This document shows positions 48,934-60,227 of a DNA stretch of 64,000 nt, piece by piece. The stretch is from Tethya wilhelma. Lineage: Eukaryota; Porifera; Demospongiae; Tethyida; Tethyidae. The notes below the pieces were generated by a model. That model worked only from the letters and a program-made list of their open reading frames with translations, was not told the origin of the DNA and made no database searches. Every line of letters begins with the position of its first letter. The stretch's first letter is position 1. Where the stretch lies: contig CAXIPT010000007.1 of assembly GCA_964030475.1 (NCBI GenBank), positions 1,089,745 through 1,153,744 of the forward strand, read 5' to 3'. The position numbers were made by a program, and so were the translations under genes.

Positions 48934-50991
48934 CTAGAATGTGTTTTTATAATCACAAACATAGATATATCCATCTCTGTCGATGGCAATACATGCTGGG
49001 CATACTAAGAGTCCTTCACCAAATGTTGTGACAAATTCTCCTTTTGTAGAAAATACTGAAATTCGACAATTTTTACTAAACTCTGCAACATACATGTATC
49101 TACCACTGATAGCAATACCAACAGGATTGTCCAGTTCTCCTGGTCTACATCCTTGCTTTCCTATGATACCAATTGTCTTTCCACTTGGAGTTAGCACCTG
49201 AACCCTGTGGTTTTGTTGCTCAGTGACAAACAAGTTACCAGTTTCATCAAAGGCAATGTTGTCAGGACTATTAAAGAATCCCCTTTTGGTTCCTTTTCTT
49301 CCAAATATTCGTTGTAAGCAAAGCTCCTTGTCATAGACTTTTATTCTGTTGTTACGTGTGTCACAAATAAAAATTTCGCCACTCTTGCTAATTTGTATGC
49401 CATTAGGAAAGTTAAACTGATGCATAAGACTGCCCTTACTTCCAACTGACTTTATTTGTTTAGTGTGTGTGTTACATTTATGTAACTGATTGCTATCACA
49501 ATCAGTCACATACCAATCTTCGGTCTCAGTATCTATGGCTAGTTCACTTGCTCCTTCTAGTTGATGAGTTTCTATTAGACTAAGTGTATTTTCATTAAGA
49601 ACTGACACTTGAGAAAAGTCAGTTACGTACAACTTGTCCTTATAGCAGGCCAATCCTGCTGGTTTATCTACAACTGTTATTGTGTGAAGAGACTGACCCA
49701 ACTCTAGAGGTGATATTTGTACAAATTCATCGAAGGGACTACCAGAAATATGCTCATAGCTGACTGTCATATTTAGCTTGACACTTAATTTGTGTCTTCC
49801 TCTTGACTGTGGTGTGACCGCGATAGTGTATCTACCATTTACTGACCGGGTGGCAGTTCCTTTGATCACTGTGTTGTCACAAATACAAAGAAGTTCCACT
49901 TGAATATCCTTTGGTTCTAGTGATTGGCATCTAATACCAGCATAGTCCTTTACTTGAAGAGCTGCTGTATATTGCTGTCCTGTTATAAGAGATCTAGAAT
50001 TGAAGATGCCTACACTGAGACAACATTGCTGTAGATCAGGAACGTGGTATTGTTGGATTCCCTTTGTGTAGTACTGTACTATTTCATCAAATGATGAAAA
50101 ATGCCAAGCATATTCAACTTTCTTAACTGGTTGAAGATGCAAACCTTCCATCTTGCAAACGGCAAACTGAAGTTTATCATTGTGTGATCTCTTGTTTTGA
50201 GTGAATTGTTCATTGCTTTGACTTTGTACTCCATTTTCTACTTGCCCAATGGTTACTGAGAGCTCATTTAAGGTCTCTCTCATATTTTTCTCTTGTCTAA
50301 GCAGAGCTTCAGTTTTCTGCAATGCTTCATTATTGATGCTCGACTGAAACTGCTCCTTTTTTCTTCTGAGTTTATTAATGATTGAATCAAAGTTGTCATC
50401 AAGTTCATCCAAGTTTAATTTCCTGTGAGTTTCAACATTTGATCTTTCTTGAGAAACTTGTTCAATAGCTTCCAACAATCTTTGTTTATGCTCTTTAGCT
50501 GTTTCAACATATTTCATTACTGCTTCTCGTTGTTTCTCAGCCACCTCCTCAATAAATCCATGGTCATGGTCCTTGTGTTTGTCTGATCTGAGTAGACAGT
50601 CTCTACACAGTAGCTCCTCACATGTCTCACAGTAGATAGCCAGAGGCTGAGAGGCATGAGTTGTACAGGTGACTTGCTTGTCTTGCTTTTCAGCATGCCC
50701 TGAATCAGTCTCTTCCTTTTGTTTCATTTCTTGATACAGCTCTTTGAATCGGTTGATTCTAAATGCTGTTGGCAGGTTATTCAAATCGTTTTGTGGTACA
50801 GGGACCACTGTACGACATTCTGGACAAGTAATGGTTCCATTGAAGCTGCGCAGTAGAAGTCCTTGAAGACAGGGTTCCTTGCAGTAGATGTGATCACAAG
50901 GAAGCTTCTTTGGTTCCCCAAAGATGTCCAGACAAAGAGGACAAGTTAGCTCTTTCTCAATACCTTCCTTTGCTACTGCTGCTACAGCCAT
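48934..50991 (-). CDS. TRIM-NHL RING E3 ligase, copy T2
   Basis: Intronless, 685 residues, same domains as T1: RING (CPLCLDIFGEPKKLPCDHIYC), B-box, coiled coil about 145-275, filamin fold (VELLCICDNTVIKGTA, SRGRHKLSVKLN) and NHL blades. The C-terminus differs: it ends CDYKNTF where the sisters end in a Lys-rich stretch plus ILVF. The ILVF codons are still present just downstream in another frame, so a one-base indel near 48950 removed the last strand that normally closes the propeller. The filamin domain has two extra residues (MTVSYEH) compared with T3. Probably still a ligase, with a possibly weakened substrate-binding propeller. Confidence 0.9.
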   Translation of the reverse strand: MAVAAVAKEGIEKELTCPLCLDIFGEPKKLPCDHIYCKEPCLQGLLLRSFNGTITCPECRTVVPVPQNDLNNLPTAFRINRFKELYQEMKQKEETDSGHAEKQDKQVTCTTHASQPLAIYCETCEELLCRDCLLRSDKHKDHDHGFIEEVAEKQREAVMKYVETAKEHKQRLLEAIEQVSQERSNVETHRKLNLDELDDNFDSIINKLRRKKEQFQSSINNEALQKTEALLRQEKNMRETLNELSVTIGQVENGVQSQSNEQFTQNKRSHNDKLQFAVCKMEGLHLQPVKKVEYAWHFSSFDEIVQYYTKGIQQYHVPDLQQCCLSVGIFNSRSLITGQQYTAALQVKDYAGIRCQSLEPKDIQVELLCICDNTVIKGTATRSVNGRYTIAVTPQSRGRHKLSVKLNMTVSYEHISGSPFDEFVQISPLELGQSLHTITVVDKPAGLACYKDKLYVTDFSQVSVLNENTLSLIETHQLEGASELAIDTETEDWYVTDCDSNQLHKCNTHTKQIKSVGSKGSLMHQFNFPNGIQISKSGEIFICDTRNNRIKVYDKELCLQRIFGRKGTKRGFFNSPDNIAFDETGNLFVTEQQNHRVQVLTPSGKTIGIIGKQGCRPGELDNPVGIAISGRYMYVAEFSKNCRISVFSTKGEFVTTFGEGLLVCPACIAIDRDGYIYVCDYKNTF

Positions 50992-51517
50992 TGTATATTT
51001 AGCATGGAACTATATAGCTATAGCCTATACTGTACATTCACTCACACTTTAGATCAACAGGAAGTGATGGCCCTTATTTCTCCCAGAGCTGTGGTTCTAT
51101 TGTTGTTTTTGTGTAGATTATCACTAGTGTAAGGTCAAAGGGGAGAGCCTGGATATGGGGCTAGATTGTCAGTAGTGATATATTATAGTGGTAAGCATTC
51201 TGAGGCTTTAATGTGATGTGGCTTTATGCAACATCAATACAAATGCTTGTATAAGATTATAATACCATCAGGTTGTATCAAGTTCTCCTGGACTATTGTG
51301 ATGTACATGTATGAACGCTATATGATTCAATATTCCATGGATGCTGAGTTTCAATTTTCTCTCAAGTATCAGCTCACTGTAGCTATGTAAGCTAATAATA
51401 ATCATAATGTTGTAAAATCTAGTAAAAAGAAGACAAAAAAAGTGGAAATTAATGGGAATAAATAATTATTACAACAAATAATAATTTTACTGCACTTTTA
51501 CAATAATTATATGAAGT

Positions 51518-53572
51518 TTAGAATACAAGAATTTGTTTTTTGTTGTCACTAACATACACATGTCCATCTCTATCAATAGCGATGCACGCTGGGCATTCTA
51601 AGAGTCCCTCACCAAATGTTGTGACAAATTCTCCTTTCGTATTGAACACTGAAATGCGTCTGTTACCTGTATCAACAACATACATGTATCTACCGCTAAT
51701 AGCAATACCAATAGGATTGTCCAGCTCCCCTCGTCTATAACCTTGCTTTCCTATGGTACTAATTGTCTTTCCACTTGGAGTTAGTACCTGGACTCTATGG
51801 TTTCTTTGCTCAGTGACAAAAACGTTGCCAGTTTCGTCAAAAGCAATATTGTTCGGGCTTCGGAAGGATCCCTTTTTACTTCCTTTCTTTCCAATTATTC
51901 GTTGTAAGCAAAGCTCCTTGTCATAAACTTTAATCCTACCATTGTGTGTGTCACATACAAAGACCTCACCACTCTTGTTGATTTGTATGTCATTTGGATA
52001 GAAGAACTGATCAGGACCACTGCCTTCACTTCCAACTGCCTTTATGTGTTCACCGTGTTTGTTAAATTTATGCAACTGATGATATTCTCCACCAGCTACA
52101 AACCAATCTCCAGTTTCAGTATCCACATGTATGGCCCTTTCACTTGCATCTTTTAGTTTACGGATTTCGACTAGTTTAAAGTTTTCATCTAGTATGAATA
52201 CTGATGAGTGGTCGGCTATGTATAGTTTGCCATTGCAACATGTCAGCCTTGTTGGACCTTTTATGTGACACTCTGTTATTGTGTGACTAGGCTGGTCAAG
52301 TAGTTGAGGTGACATTTGTACAAACACAGAGAATGGACTGCCAGAAATGTGAGTGTTGTTAACTGTCACACTTAGCTTGTGTCTTCCTCTTGACTGTGGT
52401 GTGACTGAGATTGTGTATCTATCTTTTCCTGATAGTGTACATGTTCCTTGGATCGCTTTATTGTCACAGATACAAAGGAGCTCCACTTGAATATCCTCTG
52501 GTTCTAGGGATTGGCATGTTTTGCCAGCATAGTCCTTTACTTGAAGAGCCGATGTATGTTGATTTCCTCTTTCAAGATAATCTGATTCATTTCTTTCAAG
52601 GTGGCATTTTTGTGGATCGGGAAGTGGGTACTGATAGATTCCTCTCCTGTAGCTGGATACTATTTCATCATAAGATGAGAAGTGCCATCCATAGTGTACA
52701 TGTTCAACTGGTTGAAGATTCTGGCTTTTTGTTTTGGCACAGGCTAGCTGAAGTTTATCGTTGTGCAATTTATTGTTTCGTGTAATTTCTTGATTGCTCT
52801 GATTTTGCACATCATTTTCTGCTTGTTCAATTGTGGCTAAGATTTCATTTAAGCATTTAGCGATATTGTCTTCTTGTTTTATTAAAGCATCAGTTTTTTG
52901 TCTTGCTGTGTTGTTGATGCTCAACCTTAGTTGTTCTTTTTCTCTTGTGAGTTCACTAATAATTGTATCAAAGTTGGCATCAAGTTTATCTAAGTTCAAT
53001 TTCCTGTGAGTTTCAACATTTGATCTTTCTTGAGAAACTTGCTTCATAGCACCTAACAGAACTGGTTCACATTCTTTCGCTTTTTCAATGTGTTTCATTA
53101 CTGATTCCCTTTGTTTCTGAGCTACTTTCTCAATAAATCCATGGTCATGGTCCTTGTGTTTGTCTGATTTGAGTAGACAGTCTCTACACAGTAGCTCCTC
53201 ACATGTCTCACAGTAGATAGCCAGAGGCTGAGAGGCATGAGTTGTACAGGTGGCTTGGTCACTCTGTATCAATGCTAGTCCAGAATCAGTCTTTTCCGTT
53301 TCTTGCATTTCCTGATACAACTCTTTCAATCTGTTGATTCTAAATGCTGTTGGTAGGTTATTCAAATCATTTTGTGGTACAGGGACCACTGTACGACATT
53401 CTGGACAAGTAATGGTTCCATTGAAGCTGTGCAATAGAAGTCCTTGAAGACAGGGTTCCTTGCAGTAGATGTGATCACAAGGAAGCTTCTTTGGTTCCCG
53501 AAGGATGTCCAGACAAAGTGGACAAGTTAGCTCTTTTTTAATGCCCTCCTTTGCTACTGCTGCTACAGCCAT
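51518..53572 (-). CDS. TRIM-NHL RING E3 ligase, copy T3
   Basis: Intronless, 684 residues. RING has ILREPKK where most copies have IFGEPKK; all zinc ligands of the RING and B-box are kept. Coiled coil about 145-275; filamin fold with SRGRHKLSVTVNNTHISGSP; NHL blades with FFYPNDIQINKSGEVFVCDT and ELDNPIGIAISGRYMYVVDT; ends ILVF. Its 3' flank (about 51260-51517) resembles the sequence at 46840-47050 beside the TRIM relic, so the relic derives from a T3-like unit. Confidence 0.92.
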   Translation of the reverse strand: MAVAAVAKEGIKKELTCPLCLDILREPKKLPCDHIYCKEPCLQGLLLHSFNGTITCPECRTVVPVPQNDLNNLPTAFRINRLKELYQEMQETEKTDSGLALIQSDQATCTTHASQPLAIYCETCEELLCRDCLLKSDKHKDHDHGFIEKVAQKQRESVMKHIEKAKECEPVLLGAMKQVSQERSNVETHRKLNLDKLDANFDTIISELTREKEQLRLSINNTARQKTDALIKQEDNIAKCLNEILATIEQAENDVQNQSNQEITRNNKLHNDKLQLACAKTKSQNLQPVEHVHYGWHFSSYDEIVSSYRRGIYQYPLPDPQKCHLERNESDYLERGNQHTSALQVKDYAGKTCQSLEPEDIQVELLCICDNKAIQGTCTLSGKDRYTISVTPQSRGRHKLSVTVNNTHISGSPFSVFVQMSPQLLDQPSHTITECHIKGPTRLTCCNGKLYIADHSSVFILDENFKLVEIRKLKDASERAIHVDTETGDWFVAGGEYHQLHKFNKHGEHIKAVGSEGSGPDQFFYPNDIQINKSGEVFVCDTHNGRIKVYDKELCLQRIIGKKGSKKGSFRSPNNIAFDETGNVFVTEQRNHRVQVLTPSGKTISTIGKQGYRRGELDNPIGIAISGRYMYVVDTGNRRISVFNTKGEFVTTFGEGLLECPACIAIDRDGHVYVSDNKKQILVF

Positions 53573-53857
53573 TGATAACCTAGCGTGGAACTAACCAGCC
53601 TAGCTGGCCCATACATATATGTACAATCATGTCATGTATCCACCCAATGCAGTATGACCCTATATAAACAGGATATGCATGATGGCCCTTATTTTTCTAA
53701 ACTGTTAACAATGGTGCTATTGTTGCTCTCCATGCATTATTGCTCTGGAGTTATTAGTAGAATGTCATTAGTGACGCAACACATATCCCATAATGAATGC
53801 GTCTTAAAATGTGTTAGTGACTCCTATGATGCACGACATACTGTAATGTATTATAGC

Positions 53858-54005
53858 TAGAAATTTTTGTGGAGTAAATTTTTGGTGGAAAGGCGATAGC
53901 TAAACTTTTCGCCATTTTATTTTCGAGAATCGAGCAGCCCCCATCTCATGCACATATTGTGATACAATTTTAAAATTTTTCGCACTTAAAATTCACTTCA
54001 TCTGA
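53858..54005 (+). repeat. Weak match to the CCGTA-CGGG MITE interior
   Basis: Blocks such as AAACTTTTCGCCATTTTATT and AAATTTTTCGCACTTAAAAT resemble the interior of the element at 59573. The termini are not recognisable. The rest of 53573-54090 shows nothing further. Confidence 0.3.
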
Positions 54006-54094
54006 TGAATTTTTTACTTTTTTCATTGTGTATTAAAATGCAACTATACCTTTTTCGATGTTACCACTATTATATATAGTGTATATATGCACAC

Positions 54095-55115
54095 TGGATC
54101 CTGTAGATGTCTCTTGCCAAAATTGTTACAAATTCTCCATGACTATGTAATGAAAACAGAAATGCATTTGTTGCCTCTATGTATGAAATGTACGTACATG
54201 TGTTTACAACTAATTCCAATGCCACAAAGTGTTTTCAACTCTCCTGTTTTTTTTTTTTTTTTTTTTTTTCCTTTCCAATATCACTGATATATAGTGTCAC
54301 TATCAGGACTTAGCCTGCACTTGTCAATGACCTGATGAGTATAGAGTTATCTGCACATGTGACATACAATTATATACATATGCTGTCCATTCCACCATGC
54401 GTGCACCTGATACAATTTTGGCCCACATATTTTTCATAGCTAGACTTAACTGATCCTTGTCTTAATAATAATTTTGATTTCCTGATTTATCATCTGCTTT
54501 CTTGGCTATAGTTAATCAGATACATATACATTATCTGGACTTTGGTATAAACTTGACGCATAAGTTGACCGTGTTATTAGTTTATTTTCTGGACTAAACT
54601 AAATTCATTTGGGTCATTAATGTCGTTCAAGCATTCAGCTTTAGTGTGCACATGACTGCACCCACTGTCTGTCATTGGATAGTTGTCACAAATGTATGTA
54701 TGCTATACATTGAATCACTATACCCTATGACAATTCTGCCAGACAAACTGTAGCAATACGAACACAATAAAAATCACATCATTTGACTATATATATACTC
54801 GACTAGATTGTTATTGCACAATATAGGACAAACATTGTAGTGATCTCTGGATAAACAAACACCTCAGAGTCAGTGTCATATAAATTTAGTAGAGCAGAAT
54901 TTTTCAAGACCACTGCCATTGCTTCCAACTGACTTAAGTATTTGCCGTGTTTGTATTTATGTGACTGATTATGTTTTTCATCCACTTTCGGTCATTGGTA
55001 GCTATTTCATTTACACTTTCCAATAGATGAGTTTCAATTTAAATTGAGAATGGGCACTCCAGAGTGGTTGGTTATATGTATTCTGTCATTTCAAAATGTC
55101 AGTTTTGTTGCCTCA
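54095..55115 (-). pseudogene. Decayed TRIM-NHL copy (NHL region only)
   Basis: Two stretches match NHL-coding DNA of sister copies with many indels and stops: 54100-54245 (TCTTGCCAAAATTGTTACAA, ACAACTAATTCCAATGCCA) and 54895-55110 (GACCACTGCCATTGCTTCCA, TGTATTCTGTCATTTC). A run of about 25 T interrupts at 54248. No usable frame remains. Confidence 0.65.
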
Positions 55116-55224
55116 AATGTTGTATCATTCTTTTGAACACATTCTCAATAAGATCCGGAAATTCTGAGTCTGGATTCTAAATGTTAAGAATCTAAACACC
55201 CTGAGAATGTGTTTTTGTGTACAA

Positions 55225-55475
55225 GTACAAAAAAACATTAGAAATGTAATAAGAACATTGGAATGGCCTAATCGTAAAAGTGAGCAAACAAGATAGGAAT
55301 GGTGGCCAGATTAAATGAAGAGTTCATTTCTGTGTGTCTTTTATATGTTCATATCCCTAGCTCAATGACATAGTGAACACAGGAATGAACTTTCATTCAA
55401 TATGACTGCCATTCCTATCTTGTTTGCTCAATTTTACGACTTGGCTATTCCATTACATTTCTAACGTTCTTGTTT
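55225..55475. repeat. Foldback MITE with arms of about 95 bases
   Basis: AACATTAGAAATGTAAT on the left and its near mirror ATTACATTTCTAACGTT on the right define the ends. Inner shared blocks include GAGCAAACAAGATAGGAATG and its mirror CATTCCTATCTTGTTTGCTC. Arms differ at about 15 percent of positions, so this is an older insertion than the hairpin at 16763. Confidence 0.75.
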
Positions 55476-55852
55476 GTTCTGAATAATTAACTATATCCTA
55501 GCTAGCATTTATATATACTTGAATTGTCTAAGCCAACTGATTGCTATGGTGGTGTTCGAAATGTTTCTAGTTTTGTACTCAGTACAGAGTTCAGCACAGC
55601 TTCAGCACTGAGATACCGCACGTGAATTCCAAATAATGCACACTTGTTTATGTGGAAAGGGTCATCAATTTGTCCACCTTATATATTCATGCATGCTTAT
55701 CTATTTAGAACATTAAACAAGTCAGTATTTAATTCTTATAGCTACTTGAGAAATCAAGGAATTAAAGAAAAAACAAAATCCTGCATAATAATTGAATACT
55801 AAAAATTAATGTTGGTTTACAATTAACATCACACTCCTAAGCTACATGTAGT

Positions 55853-56981
55853 TTAAAATACAAGGATGTGTTTTCTATTTTCACTAACATACACATATCC
55901 AACTCTGTCAATAGCAATGCATTCAGGTTCACATAGGATTCCACTACCAATTGTTGTCACCATTTCTCCTCGACCTATAGTGAACACTGAAACACGGTTG
56001 TTACCACGATCCACAACATACATGTATCTACCACTAATAGCAATTGTTGTACCAGCAGAACTGTCCAGTTCTCCTGGTTTAGTACCTAGCTTTTCTAGAG
56101 TACGAATTGTCTTTCCATTAGGACTGATAACTTGGACACGATGGTTGCCTTTATCAGTAACAAACAAGTTACCAGTTTCATCAACAGCAATATTGTCAGG
56201 ACTATCAAACTTTTTACTTCCTTGTCTTCCGATTATTTGTTGAAGTTGAAGCTCCTTGTCATAAACCTTTATTCTGTGGAGACCACTGTCACATACAAAA
56301 ATCTCACCACTCTTGCCAAATTGTACGCCACTAGGATAACAGAATTGATCGGGACCACTGCCTAGGCTTCCAACTGACTTGATGCGTTCACCGCGTGTGT
56401 TCAATTTATGTAACTGATGGTATTCTCCACCAGCTATGAACCAATCTCCAGTTTCGGGATCTATGGCTATTTCATTTACATGTACACCTTCTGGTTGATA
56501 AGTTTCAATTAGTTTAAATTTTTCGTCTAGTATAAACACTTCAGAGTGATTGGTAGCATACAATTTCCCATTGCAGCATGTCAGCCCTGCTGGATTGTTT
56601 ATGCCTGTTATTGTGTGAATAGGCTTGTCCAGCAGTTGAGGTGGCATATGAACATACACTGTGAATGGACTGCCAGAAATGTGACAGTCATTGCCAATTG
56701 TCACACTTAACTTGAGTCTTCCTCTTGAAAGTGGTGTGACTGCGATTGTGTGTCTACCATTTGCCAACTGGTTGACTGTTCCTTGGGTCACTGGGTCACT
56801 AGTAGGCATGCAAGAATGTCTGACTGACTCGATATTCAGCCAGCTAAGCTAAGCTAGCTTGCAATCCTTTGCATGAAGAGTTTGCTCAGGCTTGCCCCAT
56901 AATGTTTCCATTCGACTAGTATTTATTTATAATTATTTACATTATAACTCTGCCTTCCTATGCTACTGCTGCTACAGCCAT
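55853..56981 (-). pseudogene. TRIM-NHL pseudogene P1, internal deletion
   Basis: The start survives (ATG at 56981, then MAVAAVA) but the eighth codon AAG of the intact copies is TAG here, and the RING, B-box and coiled coil are deleted. An open frame of 318 residues resumes at 56809 with the end of the filamin fold (SRGRLKLSVTIG) and all NHL blades, ending ILVF. The frame could still be translated as an NHL-only protein from the ATG at 56809; this is not shown. It shares the deletion and stop codon with P2, so both descend from one already broken copy. Confidence 0.8.
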
Positions 56982-57001
56982 CAGTTCACTATAGCTATGT
57001 A

Positions 57002-57986
57002 TCATATGTACGGTAGTATATATAGTACAGGAATGGGCCGTAGACACAATACAAAATGTTGGCCACCATAAAAATCTAGTCACAAAATTAAGCCTTCAAA
57101 GTTGCTCAGAGGCTCTCCATGATAGATTACCAACTGCATGCAAGGCCTAAAACTCACAAAAACTTTCCTCAGCACTCGTAGAGAGCGCTAGTGGGAAGCC
57201 ACCATAGTGCCATTTTTGTTCTCCTAACTTACGTACTTAAGTACTTCCTAACTGACTTACTTGAAAAGGATTTCCAGAGAACCAGAATGTGTTGAGCCAA
57301 CTTTGACAGCACAAAGTAAGTTTTCATGGGTACTGCATTCTTTGATACTCGTTTTCATCATGAATAGGCCTAAACAAAAACTAGAAAGCTTTGACACTTA
57401 GTGTATAAATTCATGTACTACAATGCAGCCATCTTTGTAGGTAGAGTTCAAAGGTCATTATCCACGTGGCATTATTATGCGCATGTGCACTAGCCTCTAG
57501 CATAATGAAGTGCATGTAGCTGCCACTTAAGCTTTTTGTAGGGACTAACCAGTCTCTGATAGTCTCCACACTGTAGTGTTGAAAAAAGTGAATGAACAAA
57601 CTTGTAGTAAAAATTTTGAAAAAATAAGTAATGTAGGAATGGGCAGTGCGGTAAAAAGTATTGGAACAAGGCAGGGTCTCAGTTTCGGCATATGACTACT
57701 TCATTTTTATGCCCAACTCTTGGCCAGCAGTCCAGTTTAAGTTATATACCTGTCTATTATAGTTACTCCATTGCTTAGCCAAGTGCATTATTAAAATAGT
57801 GAACCAATGCAATATGATAAGCTATGGTACAGATTATTGCAACACAACACTGAAAAATCCATATGAGGGATCAAAAATAAAAATGAAGTAGTCATGTGCC
57901 GAAACTGAGACCCTGCCTTGTTCCAATACTTTTTACCGCACTGCCCATTCCTACACTACTTATTTTTTCAAAATTTTTACTACTTG
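57002..57986. mobile_element. 985-base insertion with inverted arms between P1 and the T4 fragment
   Basis: In the sister block the P2 flank runs straight into the T4 flank (TATGTATACTAATAATA at 60101). Here the same two flanks are separated by 985 bases. The right 385 bases form a foldback: arms starting near 57603 and ending near 57986 are about 105 bases each and share GGCAGGGTCTCAGTTTCGGC. The left part contains another AGGAATGGGC block, suggesting a nested or composite element. No transposase frame is visible and no clear target duplication was found. Confidence 0.75.
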
Positions 57987-58107
57987 TACTAATAATAATC
58001 ATTGTAAAATCCGCTAAAAAAGATTTAAGTGGAAATTAAAGGGAATAAAATTAATAATTATCATGATAGAAATAATAATTTTACTACACTTTTACAACAG
58101 GCTGAGT

Positions 58108-58551
58108 TTAGAATACAAGAATGTGCTTTTTTTTGTCACTAACATACACATATCCATCTCTGTCAATAGCAATACTCGCTGGGGATTCTAAGAATCCCTC
58201 ACCAAATGTTGTAACAAATTCTCCTCTTGTAGTGAATACTGAAATGCGTTTGTTACCTGTATCAGCAACAAATGTATATTTGTCACTAATAGCAATGCCA
58301 ACAGGTTTGTCCAATTCTCCTAGATAGTATCCTTGCTTTCCTATGGTACGAAGTATTTTTCCACTTGGTGATAGCACTTTAATCCTATGGTTAAATTTCT
58401 CAGTGACAAACAATTTGCCAGTTTCATCTAAGGCTAAGTTGTCGGGAGCATCATGCCCTTTATTGTCAAGTGTATGTTTTAAGCAAAGCTCCTTGTCATA
58501 GACCTTTATTCTGCCATTACATGTGTCACATACAAAGATCTCACCACTCTA
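58108..58551 (-). pseudogene. 3' fragment of a TRIM-NHL gene (T4 duplicate)
   Basis: Nearly identical to the 3' 445 bases of T4 (60228-60672), from SGEIFVCDTCNGRIK to ILVF. The frame is open but ends abruptly at 58551, where the sequence switches to the 3' flank of P2. It has no start, RING or filamin part and is the broken end of a segmental duplication. Confidence 0.85.
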
Positions 58552-58768
58552 CACTTGTTTGTGTGGAAAGGGTCGTCAATTTGTCCACCTTATATATTCG
58601 TGCATGCTTATCTATATAGAATAATTAAAAAAGTCAGTATTTAATTCATTAGTTACTTGAGAAATCAAGGAATAAAAGAAAATAACAAAATCCTGCATAA
58701 TAATTGAATACTGAAAATTAATGTTGGTTTACAATTAATCAGTATCACACTCCTAAGCTACATGTAGT

Positions 58769-60086
58769 CTAAAATACAAGAATGTGTTTTCTATTATCAC
58801 TAACGTACACATATCCATCTCTGTCAATAGCAATGCATTCAGGTTCACATAGGATTCCACTACCAATTGTTGTCATCATTTCTCCTCGACCTGCAGTGAA
58901 CACTGAAACACGGTTGTTACCACGATCCACAACATACATGTATCTACCACTAATAGCAATTGTTGTACCAGCAGAACTGTCCAGTTCTCCTGGTTTAGTA
59001 CCTAGCTTTTCTAGCGTACGAATTGTCTTTCCATTAGGACTGATAACTTGGACACAATGGTTGCCTTTATCAGTGACAAACAAGTTGCCAGTTTCATCAA
59101 CAGCAATATTGTCAGGACTATCAAACTTTTTACTTCCTTGTCTTCCGATTATTTGTTGTAGTTGAAGCTCCTTGTCATAAACCTTTATTCTGTGAAGACC
59201 ACTGTCACATACAAAAATCTCACCACTCTTGCCAAATTGTACGCCACTAGGATAACAGAATTGATCAGGACCACTGCCTAGGCTTCCAACTGATTTGATG
59301 CGTTCGCCACGTGTGTTCAATTTATGCAACTGATGGTATTCTCCACCAGCTATGAACCAATCTCCAGTTTCAGGATCTATGGCTATTTCATTTACATGTC
59401 CACCTTCTAGTTGATAAGTTTCAATTAGCTTAAATTTTTCATCTAGTATAAACACTTCAGAGTGATTGGTAGCATACAATTTGCCATTGCAGCATGTCAG
59501 CCCTGCTGGATTGTTTATGCCTGTTATTGTGTGAATAGGCTTGTCCAGCAGTTGAGGTGGCATATGAACATACCGTAAATCGGGAAATTTTCGCCGTTAA
59601 AAATTTTTCGCCACGTGCGCGAGTGACGAAAATTAAACGCGCGAAAATTTAAAATGTATGGTGATCTTTACCAAATCGGTCAAAGTGGCGAAAATTAAAC
59701 ACGCGAAAATTAAACAAGCGAAAATTTATTGCGGCAAAAATTTCCCGATCTACGGTACACTGTGAATAGACTGCCAGAAATGTGACAGTCATTGCCAATT
59801 GTCACACTTAACTTGTGTCTTCCTCTTGAAAGTGGTGTGACTGAGATTGTGTGTCTACCATGCATTTGCCAACTGGTTGACTGTTCCTTGGGTCACTGGG
59901 TCACTAGTAGGCATGCAAGAATGTCTGACTGACTTGATATTCAGCCAGCTAAGCTAAGCTAGCTTGCAATCCTTTGCATGAAGAGTTTGCTCAGGCTTGC
60001 CCCATGATGTTTCCATTCGACTAGTATTTATTTATAATTATTTACATTATAACTCTGCCTTCCTATGCTACTGCTGCTACATCCAT
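58769..60086 (-). pseudogene. TRIM-NHL pseudogene P2, internal deletion plus MITE
   Basis: Sister of P1 with the same early TAG and the same loss of RING, B-box and coiled coil. Here the start region reads ATGGATGTAGC. The filamin remnant is further split by the 183-base MITE at 59573-59755. The remaining open frame (58769-59563, 264 residues) covers the NHL blades from MPPQLLDKPIHTI to ILVF. Confidence 0.85.
59573..59755. mobile_element. 183-base MITE inserted in P2, TA target duplication
   Basis: Termini CCGTAAATCGGGAAATTTT and, mirrored, CCGTAGATCGGGAAATTTT differ at one base. TA flanks both ends (59571-59572, 59756-59757). P1 shows the empty site: GAACATACACTGTG at 56658 is GAACATA plus element plus CACTGTG here. 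The interior carries repeated GCGAAAATT blocks and no coding frame, so it must have been moved by a transposase from elsewhere. TA duplication points to the Tc1/mariner group. Confidence 0.93.
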
Positions 60087-60227
60087 CAGTTCACTATAGC
60101 TATGTATACTAATAATAATCATTGTAAAATCCGCTAAAAAAGATTCAAGTGGAAATTAAAGGGAATAAAATTAATAATTATCATGATAGAAATAATAATT
60201 TTACTACACTTTTACAACAGGCTGAGT

